Assembly: GCA_008933995.1 (NCBI GenBank)
Contig: WARS01000032.1
Span: 3,179,001 to 3,243,000, forward strand
Direction: 5' to 3'
Origin: Datnioides undecimradiatus
Lineage: Eukaryota; Chordata; Actinopteri; Lobotiformes; Datnioididae
Length of the DNA: 64,000 nucleotides
Part shown: piece after piece, positions 1-12,600 of the stretch
Layout of the letters: each line of letters begins with the position of its first letter
Numbering within the stretch: the first letter of the stretch is position 1
Program-made: the position numbers and the translations under genes
The notes under the pieces: model-generated
What the model saw: the letters and a program-made list of their open reading frames with translations, nothing else
Told to the model about the DNA's origin: nothing
Database searches by the model: none

Positions 1-96
1 GTGTGTGAAAGAGAAAGAGAGAGAGAGATCAAAGTTGATTGTTCAGTCGGCTTCAAGTGAATATTTTTGTATTGCAGACTCTTGCTCTAAGGGACC

Positions 97-153
97 ATGA
101 ACTCATCGGCAGGTGCAGGAAACTATCGCAGGGGATCGGCCAAAGGAGAAAAG
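97..153 (+). CDS. dpp6: dpp6 alternative first coding exon, a-type (MNSSA N-terminus)
   Basis: This exon encodes a 19-residue cytoplasmic N-terminus, MNSSAGAGNYRRGSAKGEK, and ends in phase 0 at AAG|GTAATG. It therefore joins in frame to the shared exon starting GAC CTG at 48828. The ATG has A at -3 and a TAA lies in the same frame at 88-90, so this is the first usable start. The beginning resembles the MNQTA motif of mammalian 'a' variants of DPP10 and DPP6, reported to give fast N-type inactivation of Kv4.2. The basic tail (R, R, K, K) fits such a blocking peptide, but function here is inferred. A pyrimidine-rich tract ending TTGCAG at 72-77 could be a splice acceptor, which would make this the second exon of a transcript with a noncoding exon upstream of the window. 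Confidence 0.75.
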
Positions 154-1529
154 GTAATGTACATTTTAAGCCTTCTCTTTTCACTGCTTGTGCACATCTA
201 GCACAAGGCATTTCTTTCCTAACCATTAGGCTTAAAAATCCACCTTCGCCAGTTGGCACAGTGTTGTTGTTGAAGTACTTCTGAAGGCGCACTGATGCGC
301 GAGGAGACGATTTCGTTTCCGTTTGCCTTGGACTGAAAAAGAAGACGATGATAGTCGTGTTACGTGCTGTGGAGATGGCGAGGTGCTGCTGTCTTCTGGG
401 TCTTTTATCTTGATTTTAAACTTCGGGTACTTTTTTTCGATCAGACTCGGAGTTTTCTTCCTGTGTCTGACAAATGTTTTCAAAATGTCAAGTCGGTATC
501 ATCTTCAGTGCAGGATCACTTAAATCAGGCATTTTCTGGAGACAATAAGTGCCGCTATTTTACAGCAAATCACTCTTCTGGTTTCAAGGCAAAAACTCTC
601 CATAAAAAGTCTCCTCGGTGGCAGTTTTTTCCACTTGCTTCCAGGAGTTAAGACTCAATAGACCAAATCATTTGATAAGATACTTGTTTACAAAGTTCAT
701 GGACTAAATGGAGTGTCTGTGTTCAGCTTGTTCAGTAAAGCCAATTAAGTTGTCCTGATAAGAGTGTGGTTACCCTTTTCTATTCCCCTGAAGCTCTGAC
801 TTGATGTTTTACCAACTTTTACTCTGCACATCTGCCAGATTGTGTATTACCTCCTTAGGTTAGCTGTGTGGATTACTCTTTTTTTAATGTTCTCATAAGG
901 AAAACATCACAAATCAACCCACAGGAGTAAAAAACGCATTGTCTGCCAAACAATGCCCCCACAATAGCACTCCCATAATGCCATTTCCGAGCAGCACTCA
1001 CAACAGAAGAGATCCAAAGTTAACTTGGGTTACACAGGCAGACGCATCGATTGCAGTTTAAATAGGGGACAAAATGTGGTGACGCATGAATCAGTTTCCC
1101 TGTATGTGTTACTCTGAGGAGCGGCTGTGAAATATTTAATTGTGACAAATCTGTCTACCTCTAGGGGGCATGTTATCCCAAACAATGGTTTTTTTCAGCT
1201 TACAGGCTGTGTTGAAGGCTATTTATAGCTTTTTTTCAAACATACAGTGCCACTAGTTCAGTTTTAAATCTTTTTTGATTTTGATTGAAGAAAAAAAAAA
1301 ACCGTTTTCATTGTCACCAATGTGCTGAGAACAACGGTGGAAAGCTCTGTGTCTTCACTGAATTCATTTAATCCCATTAAGGCCGCTTGTTTTGTTTCAT
1401 TTGTGTAATTCAGTCTTGTCAAATGTGCATGTGTGGCTGCATTCTGTGTGGACTCACACCTTTGTCAGTGCTCCTGGGTTGTCATAGCTCAGACTTTGAC
1501 TGACTCTTGATATCATGCTGGAGTGAGTT

Positions 1530-1545
1530 TGCCCTCTGCTGGAGG
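1530..1545 (-). promoter_or_regulatory. CTCF-like motif
   Basis: On the minus strand this reads CCTCCAGCAGAGGGCA, which fits the vertebrate CTCF core CCASYAGRKGGC. It is a motif match only, made by eye; occupancy is not shown. Confidence 0.35.
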
Positions 1546-2209
1546 CACAAAGTCACACACTGAGTGGAGATCAAGGTTCCTTGCTAGTTCCTTCCCTATT
1601 TGTCAGGATGTCAGACTTTTCTCTCATTAGATCAGTTTTACAAGCCTTCAGTCAGTATCTTTCACAGAAATTTCACTGCGATGAGAAGCTCTTACCTCTA
1701 TACATTCCACATTTCTGCTGACACCACTTACAGCTCTGTGCTGTGAAAGCCCCCAAAATCCTGAACACTGAAGTTTCTGTGACCAAAGTCTGACTATTTA
1801 AGGAATCACAGGCTCAGGCTATTAAATTCTACTATAATCTGTGGTCAATTTGCATAGAAAAGAAATCATTAAGTCTGGCTGTGGATATCCGAGCTGCCCT
1901 CCTTCTCAGAGGATAGGGCGAATTGGGAAAAAATGCAGACATGTCTTCACTGAAACTCATTATGCCTGATTTGGTTGTTATGATCCTGCCCTGAGAATGG
2001 GAGAGCTCTGACTTACTGAGACTTACAAGTTAAATCTACAGAGATACATTCATAATCATCATTTTCTTTTTTTCTTCTTTTCTCCTGGCCCCTTTCCTCC
2101 TCTTGTCTTTACTTTGATAAATGTATTTAGTAATTGCAGCGATAATCGACATGCACTTTGTTGGTATATTAACTTTGACCAAGTCACAGCGGTGAATAAA
2201 CAAGTCAAT

Positions 2210-2440
2210 TTTTAAGTCAATTTTATTCATACAGCCCAGTATCACAAATCACAAATTTGCCAAGAGGCTAGGCAGTCTATATTTCTTAGACACTCGATGT
2301 GGACAAGGAAAAACTCCCCAAAAACCTCTTTAGCATGGAAAAAAATGGAAAAACTTCAGGAAGAGCAACATAGGACTGGTCTCTCTCCTAGGATGTACTG
2401 AAATGCAAAATGTGTTGTGTGTGCAGAATAGCTCCACACA
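2210..2440. repeat. degenerate teleost interspersed repeat
   Basis: The block contains an imperfect start (AATTTTATTCATACAGCCCA), then ATCACAAATCACAAATTTGCC, then GAAAAACTCCCCAAAAACC and CAGGAAGAGCAACA further on. This order of phrases is familiar from a common interspersed repeat of percomorph fish genomes. Its class is not determined from this copy, and ends are approximate. A short direct duplication, AAGTCAATTTT, is seen at its left edge. Confidence 0.6.
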
Positions 2441-5400
2441 CAACATAGTAGGAGATCCTGATGTGAACATCTGAAATGAGGCAAAATCACAGGCCACCCG
2501 TCATTGCAGTCATCTTGTTTCAAGTTTTTAATACAAGAAAATATTTGATTAATTCACAACACATCATTTCTCAATTTCAGGTCATTTTTAGAAGTTATTA
2601 TGATGTTTTGGTAAGTTGTAACAAGAGAGAAGCTGTAGCTCGTGATGGGAAATGCTCTAAGCAAAGCACAAAGATAATTATTCAAGGTTAGTGGTTCTTA
2701 TCAGAGCTGTACATGTAATATACTAAATGTACATGTTCTACTTGAAAGATGCCACTTTCAGTTCACAAGTTCATAAAAGGTCACCGCATCATCAGGTTGA
2801 TGACTGTTATACTGCATTAGAATTTTCCGGTGTTTGTTGTTACATTAAGTTACATTACAGTAAGCTGTCATTGGTGCTGTTGTAGTGAAGGGTTTTTGAT
2901 GTTTCCTGTGAAAGATTATGTTCACTGAGGATGCACAAATCCCAATATCATGGTGTGTTAGGACACACTGGTGACATCAACAACCTTTCATTCATCATTT
3001 TTATTCAGAATTCAAGATGCATCTTGGGTCTATAATTTTAAGTGCACTTGAATGAGATGGAAATGTTACTCAGCATCATTTAATCTTATTTAGATGTGGT
3101 CCAGACTGAATCAGAGGCCTCCATTTGTTCCTCCTACACCACTAGTAGAAAGCAGACTTCATATTTTTTGCCTTACGGTGACTTGTCTCATCTGTTGCGC
3201 TGGCTGCCTCTGGTGTTGCCCGTTGCCTGACGTTTTCGAGGCCAGTACGTTTCTCCTGAGTCTAGACTTCCATCATTTGCATTTACTGTGAGACTGAAAG
3301 GCTGCTGACAGTACTCTCTGTTTCCAAGATACGGATGGTATTGTTTCACACTGCGGAGATATCCATGTTGCAGCTGCTGTCTCAAATGTTCAGGCAGACA
3401 GTTGTTAAAATGTTTTCCATAAATGCATCGGTGGGGTCATGCTGTACGTTATTATCCAAGTATGTTTTGCGTGTTGTCTGGGAAGACGATCATAACTTTA
3501 ATCTGTTTGATCAGTTTCGTTTTGAGTGAACCTGTATCAGAGAGTCTGTGTCAAAGATTTACTGGCACCCTGAGCTGAATGTTAAGGTTCCCTGGAGTAG
3601 ACTTGTACAGACAAACTTTCACAGAAGCGATTTGTATGCAGCAGGAATATGTACGGATGAAATGCTTTTCAAAAGCATTCTGTATTCATCTAGTGAGCCT
3701 CTGTGTTTCTGCATTGAACCATTGCACTTTGAATCGCCTGCTTAAAAATGTTTGTATTGCTGCCCACAGCCACTATTAGCCGTCACGAAATGACTTTCAT
3801 TTTCCTGATGGGCGCATACACACACATACTATGTGTACATCTCGATACCATCTGTTTATTTTATCCAATGACCGTACTGAGAGTGATAATGCAGTGGCAA
3901 ACAATAGCACTTTGTTCAATGAAATGAAATTCGGAGACAGAGAAACAACCAGGGATGCACGGCAGCAAGGGACAGCACCATTCAACAGCAGTCATTTGTC
4001 ACCACTAACTGTTGTGCAGAGGGTTTGGCTCTCCAGGGAAGGTTTGCTGTAGATGAGAGCCATGTTTATGAAAGCTGCCCAGGTCTTCGCAGCTCCTGGC
4101 CACCCTCAAGCACCTAAAGTTCTTCATCGCGGACACAATCATACTCTTGCATTGCTCCCCGGGGTGCAGGTTTCATCTGTACCTGTCTCCTGTAACAGAT
4201 GACCTGATAGAGCTCTGTCTGTAGTGAAGCAGCTTGCATCTTGCTGATAAAGACACATCATATGCCCGAGACGCACGTATTCTTGGACTCATTCCTATTC
4301 TGACAAACAGCGTTGTGTTCTCTATTCATATCTTTGCACCACTGCCCTTCCCTGAGCTCAAAGAGGGGCTGGTCTGAGAAGCATACCAAGTACAGCAGTG
4401 TGAATCTTTGGGATCCACAGGGAAGAGGTCTGGTGGAGGATGCTTGGAGCCTTTGAGTCGATTAGCCAGGGATAGGTACTGTGGTCTGGCTGAAGGTCAA
4501 GATCAGAGCTGGGCTGAGGACATAAAGGTTTGACGGTGTCGTGGGATGTAAAGTTGTGAATTGAGTTTAGATTATACTTTCACGCTGCACTGTGGTGCAA
4601 GGAGAGACACACTAATGCACATTTCTCCACATAAATCCTTTGAATATCCATTTGGGTTAAGACCTCAGTCCTGTGGGTTTTGTCCAGTCTTGCAGCAGTA
4701 TTGGAATCATTGCTGCTCACAGATAAAAACCAATAGGAACACGCTATTAGGGATGATTTGCTTCTTGCATCCCCTACAGAGCTGTTTGTTGTTCACCACC
4801 CTTATTTATTGATCACTTTATGATTTAGCAATTTAATTCAGCAGCTGTAGATACCAGTAAGGCCTTCACTGTTAGATAAGCCAAAACCTAAACTGATGAT
4901 TTCATTATCCCTGTGGTATCTGCTAACAAACCAAGCTTTCTCTACGGCTCTAGAGAGCCACACAAGGCTCTTCCCTCCGAACATGCTGATATGTGTGGTT
5001 TAAAAGACCCAAAACGCACATTGTCATTGGAACATAAACTAATATGTCTCCTTCAGTTTTTCCATGCCATCGATCATAGACTTTATTAATCGCGTTGTTT
5101 TGACATCAGCTCCTAAAATGCTTTAATGGCACCTCAGATTCTGCAAAATCAGCAGGAGGTGACAGATGGAAGAAATTAGTAAATGAGTTTAAGCGTCGCT
5201 GTGTAGTAAAAGTAAACAAGTAAAGAAACTCAAGCCGTGCATTGTAAATCTTCTGTCAGCATGATAAAACACCACATCAACCCTCTGCTTTATGGCAATA
5301 ACGGCGGTGACCTTTTGCGCTAATTGCAATTACAGTGACTTACTGTGAGCCAGCAGTGTTCATGATCGTTGGAGTGTATGTCATGGCTGTAAATGTGACA

Positions 5401-6931
5401 AAAATGAATGTGGGAGATGACCAATCAGGGGCTTGTTTAAAGGACCCTGGGAAAATGCCATGGCACAGAATCAGCTTGTTAACAGCAGTGGCTATAACTA
5501 CAACCACCATGTCTTGTATTAACTCAAAGGACTTTATTATTCCCCGGTACAGTCACCAGAGCAATTACTCTCTCAGATGAAACCTTATCTCCTGTCGTGG
5601 GCATGCAAATATGAACTTTAGCTCATCTTTGTCCCCGGTCTATGGAGTATGGCTTTAATGTTGGCCTGATGAATACAAAAACAGCTCCAAATGTGCAGCG
5701 GTCCTCTTTTGTTCTCATCTTTGTAATTTAAACTTATGCTGTCTCGTGTTGTGTGATTACACTGCCTACCTATAACTAAGTGCAGCTCTTTATCAACTGC
5801 TGCTGTCATTTCGGGTTTGTCGACAATGTGCAAATCAAACATGTAAAATATGAGCTGAAGCCCTGCAGTCATTAGTGATAAACTGCCGCTGCTGCAGGGG
5901 GAAGACTCTGGCTTTAAATGGGTCCATGAGTCACAGTCAAAAAGAAATTCAGCTGACTTTAAATATAAGTATTTATGAAGCGCCGTGAAACCTCAACTCA
6001 GTTCCTGCCACAGGGTATAAAACACACCACTGTCCGTGAAATAAGAACATAGGCATTTCAGCTTTTTTTTATTCACATTTCCAATGAATAATTGGCAAGG
6101 TCATATTAAGATGGTGCACATTTTGCTCATGAATGTTAAATTAGATAGCAGCTTCCATAGCCGTGAAGTGTAAAACTTGAGGCACTGTTCTGCAATGAGA
6201 TGGTGCTTTAATGACCTTGCACTAGATACATCTTCAATGTATACCCACAGAATTGCAGAATCTTGATTTCACACATACACACGTAAACTGCCGGACAACA
6301 ACATCAATACAAGCCATGATTCAGCCCAAGTCCATACCTGACCAGGGATTGAGTGAGGGTAGATTCACTGCTTTTGAGGCCCTCTGTGCATGATTTTGCT
6401 GAATGAGTTATGAATGCTTTGCACTACAAGACGCCTGTGCTTGTCTTCTCAAGGTTCTGTGTTTCTTGCCTGCGGCTTTTGTCACATTCACTTGAGCAGA
6501 ATAGATTAAGAGAGGAGAGGACGGTTTGGATTTTCATTGAGATAGGACCACATCCAATTTTATAAAAAGCAATTCATTCCTTTTCATTCCTTCTTTCCCA
6601 TAGCTCCCCATGCTGTGGTTTGGTTGTATAAACTGGTTACTGGGTCTTAGCCTTGGGATTCAATACACAAAGCACAAATGCCACATAAATAAAGCAGCAG
6701 TGTGGCTCGTGCCAGGCTTCTGTCCTGTTAGCATGGTTTGATGGGTGTGTGTGTGAGTGTGCGTGAGTGTGTGTGAGTGGTGGAGGGATGTATTTTATGA
6801 TGTGGAAGACAGGCAGCATAAATATTTCTCGTGCTTAATCACAAGCCAGCTGCAAAGACTACTGAATTGATCCATTTCTTGGTAATATGTGCACACACTC
6901 AGATTGGAAAAACACGCACACATGCATGCGT

Positions 6932-6934
<3 letters not shown>

Positions 6935-6967
<33 letters not shown>
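6935..6967. repeat. (CA)n microsatellite
   Basis: This is an uninterrupted CA dinucleotide tract of about 33 bp, preceded by mixed GCAC/ATGC alternation. Shorter TG runs flank it at 6740-6780 and 7039-7053. Confidence 0.95.
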
Positions 6968-6970
<3 letters not shown>

Positions 6971-7159
6971 GGGAAAAATGCCTAGCAGGCAGTATTGGTA
7001 CTGATGTGTTGAGAAACTATTTGTGTTTATATATACAGTGTGTGTGTGTGTGTCTAATTTACTTACACTATTGAACTCTCCACCTTCGCTGGCAAAGTCT
7101 TGTTGAGAGAGTGTAAGTGTGTGTGTGAGAGAGGGAGGAAGTGAGCAAGCCAAAGGAAC

Positions 7160-7538
7160 GAGCGAGAGAGAAAGAGAGTGAGGATGAGAGAGATAAGTAG
7201 CGTTTGGAGCAGCCTCAGTGGCAGAGATGCCCCCCCAACCCCACCTACCTCCTATCCCACCCTCACACGCCCCCTGTGGAGGCGATGCCAGTGTCTGTGT
7301 GATTGATTCACCCTGCGAGAGAGGGAGGGGCTCTGGTCGGGTTCCTGGACCCCCGGGTCATCCTCTCCCTCTCCCTTAGCTGTAGGGGAGGGAGGGAGGA
7401 AGGGAAGAGAGGAGGAGTGTGTGCGGTGGGGGGTTGGTGGTGGTGGTGGGGTACTTCTCAGACACCTCTAGCAGCTCCAACTTCACAGCACAAAGGTGTG
7501 AGCACAGCAAGGCGGGAAGACAAGTGGCACTTTTCACC
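7160..7538 (+). promoter_or_regulatory. possible promoter/5' UTR upstream of the 7.5 kb candidate exon
   Basis: The stretch changes from AT-rich intron to GC-rich sequence, with C-runs (7228-7265), GGGAGGG-type GA tracts (7318-7415) and a GTGG run (7425-7450). This composition resembles TATA-less promoters, and an ATG in good context follows. No TATA box or definite initiator is seen, so the call rests on composition and position. Confidence 0.3.
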
Positions 7539-7595
7539 ATGTCTGTCCTCATAGCCACCCAGCTGAAGATAGACACCAGCACTGCTTCCAGAAGG
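7539..7595 (+). CDS. dpp6: candidate dpp6 alternative first exon (MSVLIATQL N-terminus), unrecognised isoform
   Basis: ATG in good context (CACC before it, A at -3) opens a 19-codon frame, MSVLIATQLKIDTSTASRR, that ends in phase 0 at a strong donor, AGG|GTAAGG. Spliced to 48828 it would read ...[18 protein letters not shown]. Length (19 codons) and phase equal those of the a-type and S-type exons. It follows a GC/GA-rich promoter-like stretch with no earlier ATG in frame back to at least 7419. I do not recognise this N-terminus from mammalian DPP6 or DPP10 isoforms with any certainty. Unlike the a-type tail, its start is hydrophobic (VLIA). It could also be a chance ATG-plus-donor; transcript data would decide. 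Confidence 0.5.
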
Positions 7596-8341
7596 GTAAG
7601 GGGCCCTTTTAGCATGCATGGCACGCTGTGGGGGAATGTCTGTGTTTATGGGTGAGTCTCCTGCTCCTGACAGAAAAGGCTGCTGGCTGTTTTTGATAGC
7701 AACTGGACAGGCAGGAAGGAAAGGAGCAGCGGGTCCCGACGTCCCTTCTGAGGATCTTGATGGACGGACGCTTCCCGTTTTAATTTCAAGTGCAGACTTC
7801 TAATGAATGGTTGGTAACATATGCTGCAGAGAATGCTTAGTGCCTCATTGTTATTCTTTGTGATATGTTGCCAGTTAATGACTTCAGTGGGAATCGGCCA
7901 TCATGGGGGAAAAGTTGGATAAAAGTACGTGTGTATTGTTGTGTGACATATCTGGATTTTCAGAATGATTGGATTGCATTCCTCGTAGGCATGTTCTGAA
8001 TTTAAACATTTTGTTTACACCCTGCTTTTGTGAAAATCATTCAGATGGCTTTGAGGTCAGCTAATTGCTCATTCTTTGGCTAAATGCTGACTTAATGCCG
8101 CACTCATACTTGCATGCAAATGAGCTGCAAGGGAGATTGATGAGGAGTTAGAAGTTCCAGGTAACTTTTGTTGTTCTCAAGCTATTAAAGTGTTGGAAAA
8201 TGTATGAATGGACACAATTTGAAGGTAATTATCAGTGGTTAGCTGCTCTTATAAGATGAAAGAATAGTTGTGTCATTGGATCCAAATCTCTCTACTGCAG
8301 AGAAACACTTAAGTTTACTCTAAATATAGATACTTAAACAT

Positions 8342-8481
8342 CATATGGAATATGAATATGGTGTTATGGGGCGTTTTGTAGCAGCAGTAGTTGAGAAGGT
8401 TTGAGGATGCATAGATGATTGTAGAGCCATATGGAATATTAAATGACTAAACCAGTGTTATGGGGCATTTTGTAGCAGCAG
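8342..8481 (+). repeat. imperfect tandem duplication, two units
   Basis: CATATGGAATAT followed by GGTGTTATGGGGCGTTTTGTAGCAGCAG (8342-8386 region) recurs as CATATGGAATAT followed by AGTGTTATGGGGCATTTTGTAGCAGCAG (about 8428-8481). The second unit carries about 9 extra bases inside, and the intervening sequence differs. It looks like an old local duplication. Confidence 0.7.
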
Positions 8482-9598
8482 AAAAATCCTGCAACCAATA
8501 ACTGAATGAAAAAAGAGCGGGAGAAGCAGGGTGGTTTCGATTATGTCTCACACTTCACTTGCGATAAGCTCCTTCATTTCATTTATCATGCACATGTTTT
8601 GCTGCACATGCTATTTATCTATCCACACACAAACGCACATGTGACAATAAATTCCTGGTGTTTAGTCTGCCCGCTCCTTATCTTGTTCTCATTCCTCTCT
8701 CTCCTCCTCATCATCTGCTGCTGCCACAATCCATGACTGTACTCTGCTGCTCCCCTCAAACGTAGCCACAGTCTATTCTACCACATCAGCCAGCATTAAA
8801 CTCCATTTCCTCAGTGACTTATCTGCTACCATTTCAATTTGGGCTCAGTACATAGCTTCTCTTCATCCGTAATGCACTGGAAGATTCAGCACTTATTCTC
8901 TGTAGAGGATAATAACGTGCCAGTTCCAACAGGCAACATGCTCAGCTGGTTTCAGTCCTGAAAAGCAGTTAACAAAGTTGAATTTTACACTCTACACAGC
9001 GGAAAATGAGTTTAGAGCAAGTTAGAAACGAGCACTTGTGAGGACATTTACCATAATTTTTTGTAATTTGTGGTGGGATTTTTATAAAAATATCATATGA
9101 AATGCTGATATACACAAGACTTAGTATGTGCTTATTCTGGCAGTATTCGCATATTATCAGGTAAATATGACCTGAGCTGAATTCAGTGACTGCCTGTGTG
9201 ATTTGTGGAGGTTTTCTGCTTTTTGTGCACTACGGGCCACGATTGTAATAAATTGCCATGACTTGCAGCACACAGTAATTGAATTTGCCATCGTTACATG
9301 GCCCAAAATGAGCTGAGTGCTGTTATGTAGTGTTAGGGTGTAATTCAGTGATAAGGAATGTATTCCGCTGCACAGTCCTATTGACTTTGGCCTTCAGTGA
9401 GGTATAATTACATTTTGATAAATACTGACAGAGGAAGATGTTTCTACCCTGGGAGCAATGGGTGTTATATCTAGACATATTTAATTTATAATGGGTAAGA
9501 ATGTGACATGTGTCATGTGACATGTACTTTTACACCCTGACTTTTGTTCACTTTGATTTAATAGAATATAGACATTTATCAATCAGTCTATATACTGT

Positions 9599-9622
9599 AT
9601 ATATATATATATATATATATAT
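9599..9622. repeat. (AT)n microsatellite
   Basis: A run of about twelve AT units between TATACTGT and AAAGGTATC. Its length may vary between individuals. Confidence 0.95.
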
Positions 9623-12600
9623 AAAGGTATCATTGATGGATTTTGTCCCTCCTTATTTTACTACTTTTTGAGGATAATGATGCTTTAAGAACTACAGGTC
9701 CCATAAATTCAGATCTCTCGAGGATCCAAACAGGAAGTACAAATGTTGCCATGGGGTTAGTTTGAGCCTTGGTTTTTCATTGGCTTACATTTGTTTACAT
9801 ATTGGCACAGTGGCACCATTAAAAGTATTAGTAGAATTAGCTATTAGCAGTTCCTGTTTGCAATGTGCCCACATCTGTACAGCCAACTATCAGTGGATTA
9901 CTTTTATACTCTAATGAAGACTTATCATGTGGTGATTTTCATGGAGGTTCTCAGTTATAAGCAACTTCTTTTTTTGTGATTTGTAAGTGGATTGGTTACA
10001 TCCTCAGACAGTACATGTGACACTGTATCTAAAGTGTGTCTGTTATGTTTGCATTTATTTTTTGACTCACAGAAAGTCCAAAGTTATTTCTTTCACCTCA
10101 TGCAATTTGATCTATATGGATTATAATGATTTAAAGTGTGCATTTGAAGTGTGGTGACTGCACTAATTGGGTAAATTCGATGTATACAACAACTCAGTTC
10201 AAGTGAATTTATGATGATTTTTAATCAATAGGAGAGTAAAATGTCTATGGCCTAGTAATGTGTTTTGGGCAGCTTTAAGATGAAATATGTGTCCAGTCCA
10301 CATCAAAGCAGGGGCATGTAAATCCAACACAAGCAGCAGGATGATATAAAAACTTGTTGCCCTGGCTGGCTCAGCTCAGCATCAAGGGAAATCATTAGTG
10401 TCCAGCTAATGCCAAATGGAAAATGGTGGAAAATTATGTGATCATGGTGGGCTGTAACTAAATCCACTCTGTTACATGCATGTAGGAAGGCGCTGTAATT
10501 TCCTTTTTCAGCCGAGTGATGTTCCGAGGAAATTAGATATTACGGCACTTCCACCAGATATTGACTGATTGATCTGTTTCCTCTTCCATCCAATTAATTT
10601 GTGTGTCATTTTGTTGTGGTGTGCAGCATGCTGATGGAAACAAGTTAACCTATGGTGGCATTTCAGTTAATGCATGCATATTTATGTGTGCATCAAAAGT
10701 GAACTGCATCCTATGTGATATTATGACAAGTATGATTGCATTGTGGCACTGAGCTGCGCCTGGAGCTATTCACCCCACTCACCTGTGTTTTGCGTACATT
10801 TGCAGAGGCAGGAGCAAGTCACACATGTGCAAGTCACACACAAGCCTAAAGGCATGAATCTCAAATCTGTAGCAAGATACTGTGGCGAGAAACAAACAAA
10901 CCAAGTTGAACCAAGTTCAACATTAACAAAAACTGCTGCAGATTGCTCATTTTCATTGCTCAAGACAAATGTTGCACAACACTGGAAACCAGTTTAAGTG
11001 TGTGTACAGCCCAGAATGGGTCTTATGATTGTCCTTTATATTAACAAGTCTTTTCTAATAAATGCACAATTGATTCACAGCCAAGACCTAACCTTAACTT
11101 TGGCTTTCTAGTCAATGTTTAACCAGCCAATTAGTTTGTTAGAGACACATACTCACGTAGGTCGACCTTTTGTTGGGGGTTTTGTGGTGAGGGATGAAGT
11201 CTCAAGTTATGAATATCAAGTCAAAATCAAGTCTTTTATCAGTGTTAATCAAGCAAGACTTTGGTCTGACTCGAGTCATGCAGTTTTCTTAAGCTCTGAC
11301 AGAGCTTTTACAGCTAAAAAAGGGAACTCACCATTTACGTTTGTCAAACTTCTTAGTTCTACTTAAGTCTTTTTTGCTAACACAATAAAGTGACTGTATC
11401 TTTTACACAGTGGTGGGATATGACCTGCAGGCTGCCTCCGAGTATGCCAGCACTCTGTGGAGCATGTGAGCACCAGTATTTTGGGATTATTACATTTCAG
11501 CAATGAAAGGAAAACAAATGACTTCCTTCTGGCCATTACATAATAAGATAACATCTGTGCATTTTCAGTTGAATTCGTTGGTAACTTTTGTGGATAAATC
11601 GCTCACTGGGATCAAAAGCAAACTCACTCAGGGGAGCAGAGCTTCATAAGGCCATCACTCACAGCATCACGAAGTGCATTATGTCTTCAGATTAAAATGC
11701 ATCTGTTATAAGCTTGAAATATAATTACGGTGTCCCACATCTCACCTGAAGTATGTTTTGGCTTGTACCAGCTCCAGCAGCCCCATTAGCTACCCGCAGA
11801 GGTATTAGGTATGCTGCAGCTATCATCATCATTATAGCTGTTATTACATGCCTCTCCAATTTTTTGCCTCTTATAACACAGAGCTCGGCTGCAGTGATGT
11901 TAGCGAGAGGCATAGCTCCAGTCAGCTGCTGTATCTGTGAGGAGGCGATAGGGGAGTCAAGCTGAGCCCAGGCCTCCCGGCACGGTCCTGAGGGGAGCGT
12001 TAAAGCAGCCAGGCGGTTCACAATAGCTCCCCAACAAGGTGAGGGAGATTGGAAGACATCTATCAGAGGGGCTGGGATGGATGTCAAGTGACTAGGACCT
12101 ATTTCCCCTGGGGTGCGCAGACACAGGAAGGGCATTTATGAACTAGAGAAACAAATGATGACAGGGACCAAGGCGAGCCGACATGTAAGAGGAGGCTGTT
12201 GGAAGCCCAGATGCTCTGCCTGCAACATAAATCTCTGCTGCAATTAAAAAGCACACAAAAGCACCAAGCAAAGTTGTGGTTCAATTCATTTGTGAATCAT
12301 ATTCAGTCAAAGGAAAATTGATTTGAAGTGAAGAGAGAGGGAGGGATAGGGACAGACTTTAATTAGGCAAAGACAGTAATGTCCTATGTCCTTGTTTTTG
12401 AATGAATGTCCAAACCTTTGAAATCAATATTCTGTATTCCAGATACATATCCTATTATAGAGGTTACATTCATAATTCAAGCCATGAATCAATGAGCCTC
12501 CAGCAGTTCTTTCAGAGCTAGAGATGACTCACCATTTGTAAAAAAAAAAAAAAATTAATTGAAACTCGCTCTTTGTTCAGCGTGGAATATAGAATATTTT

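Larger units (their letters stand above)
154..7538 (+). other. intron between a-type exon and the 7.5 kb candidate exon
   Basis: This is noncoding, AT-rich sequence with no supported gene. It holds a degenerate teleost repeat at about 2210-2440, a CA/TG-rich block at 6740-7130, and GA-rich, CpG-containing sequence approaching 7539. Short open frames in all six frames lack recognisable motifs or splice context. Confidence 0.8.

Noticed and set aside
11725-12135. 136-codon minus-strand open frame as a gene
   Set aside because: No family motif, no splice or promoter context, and composition explains the open frame. It is kept only as a possible noncoding element.
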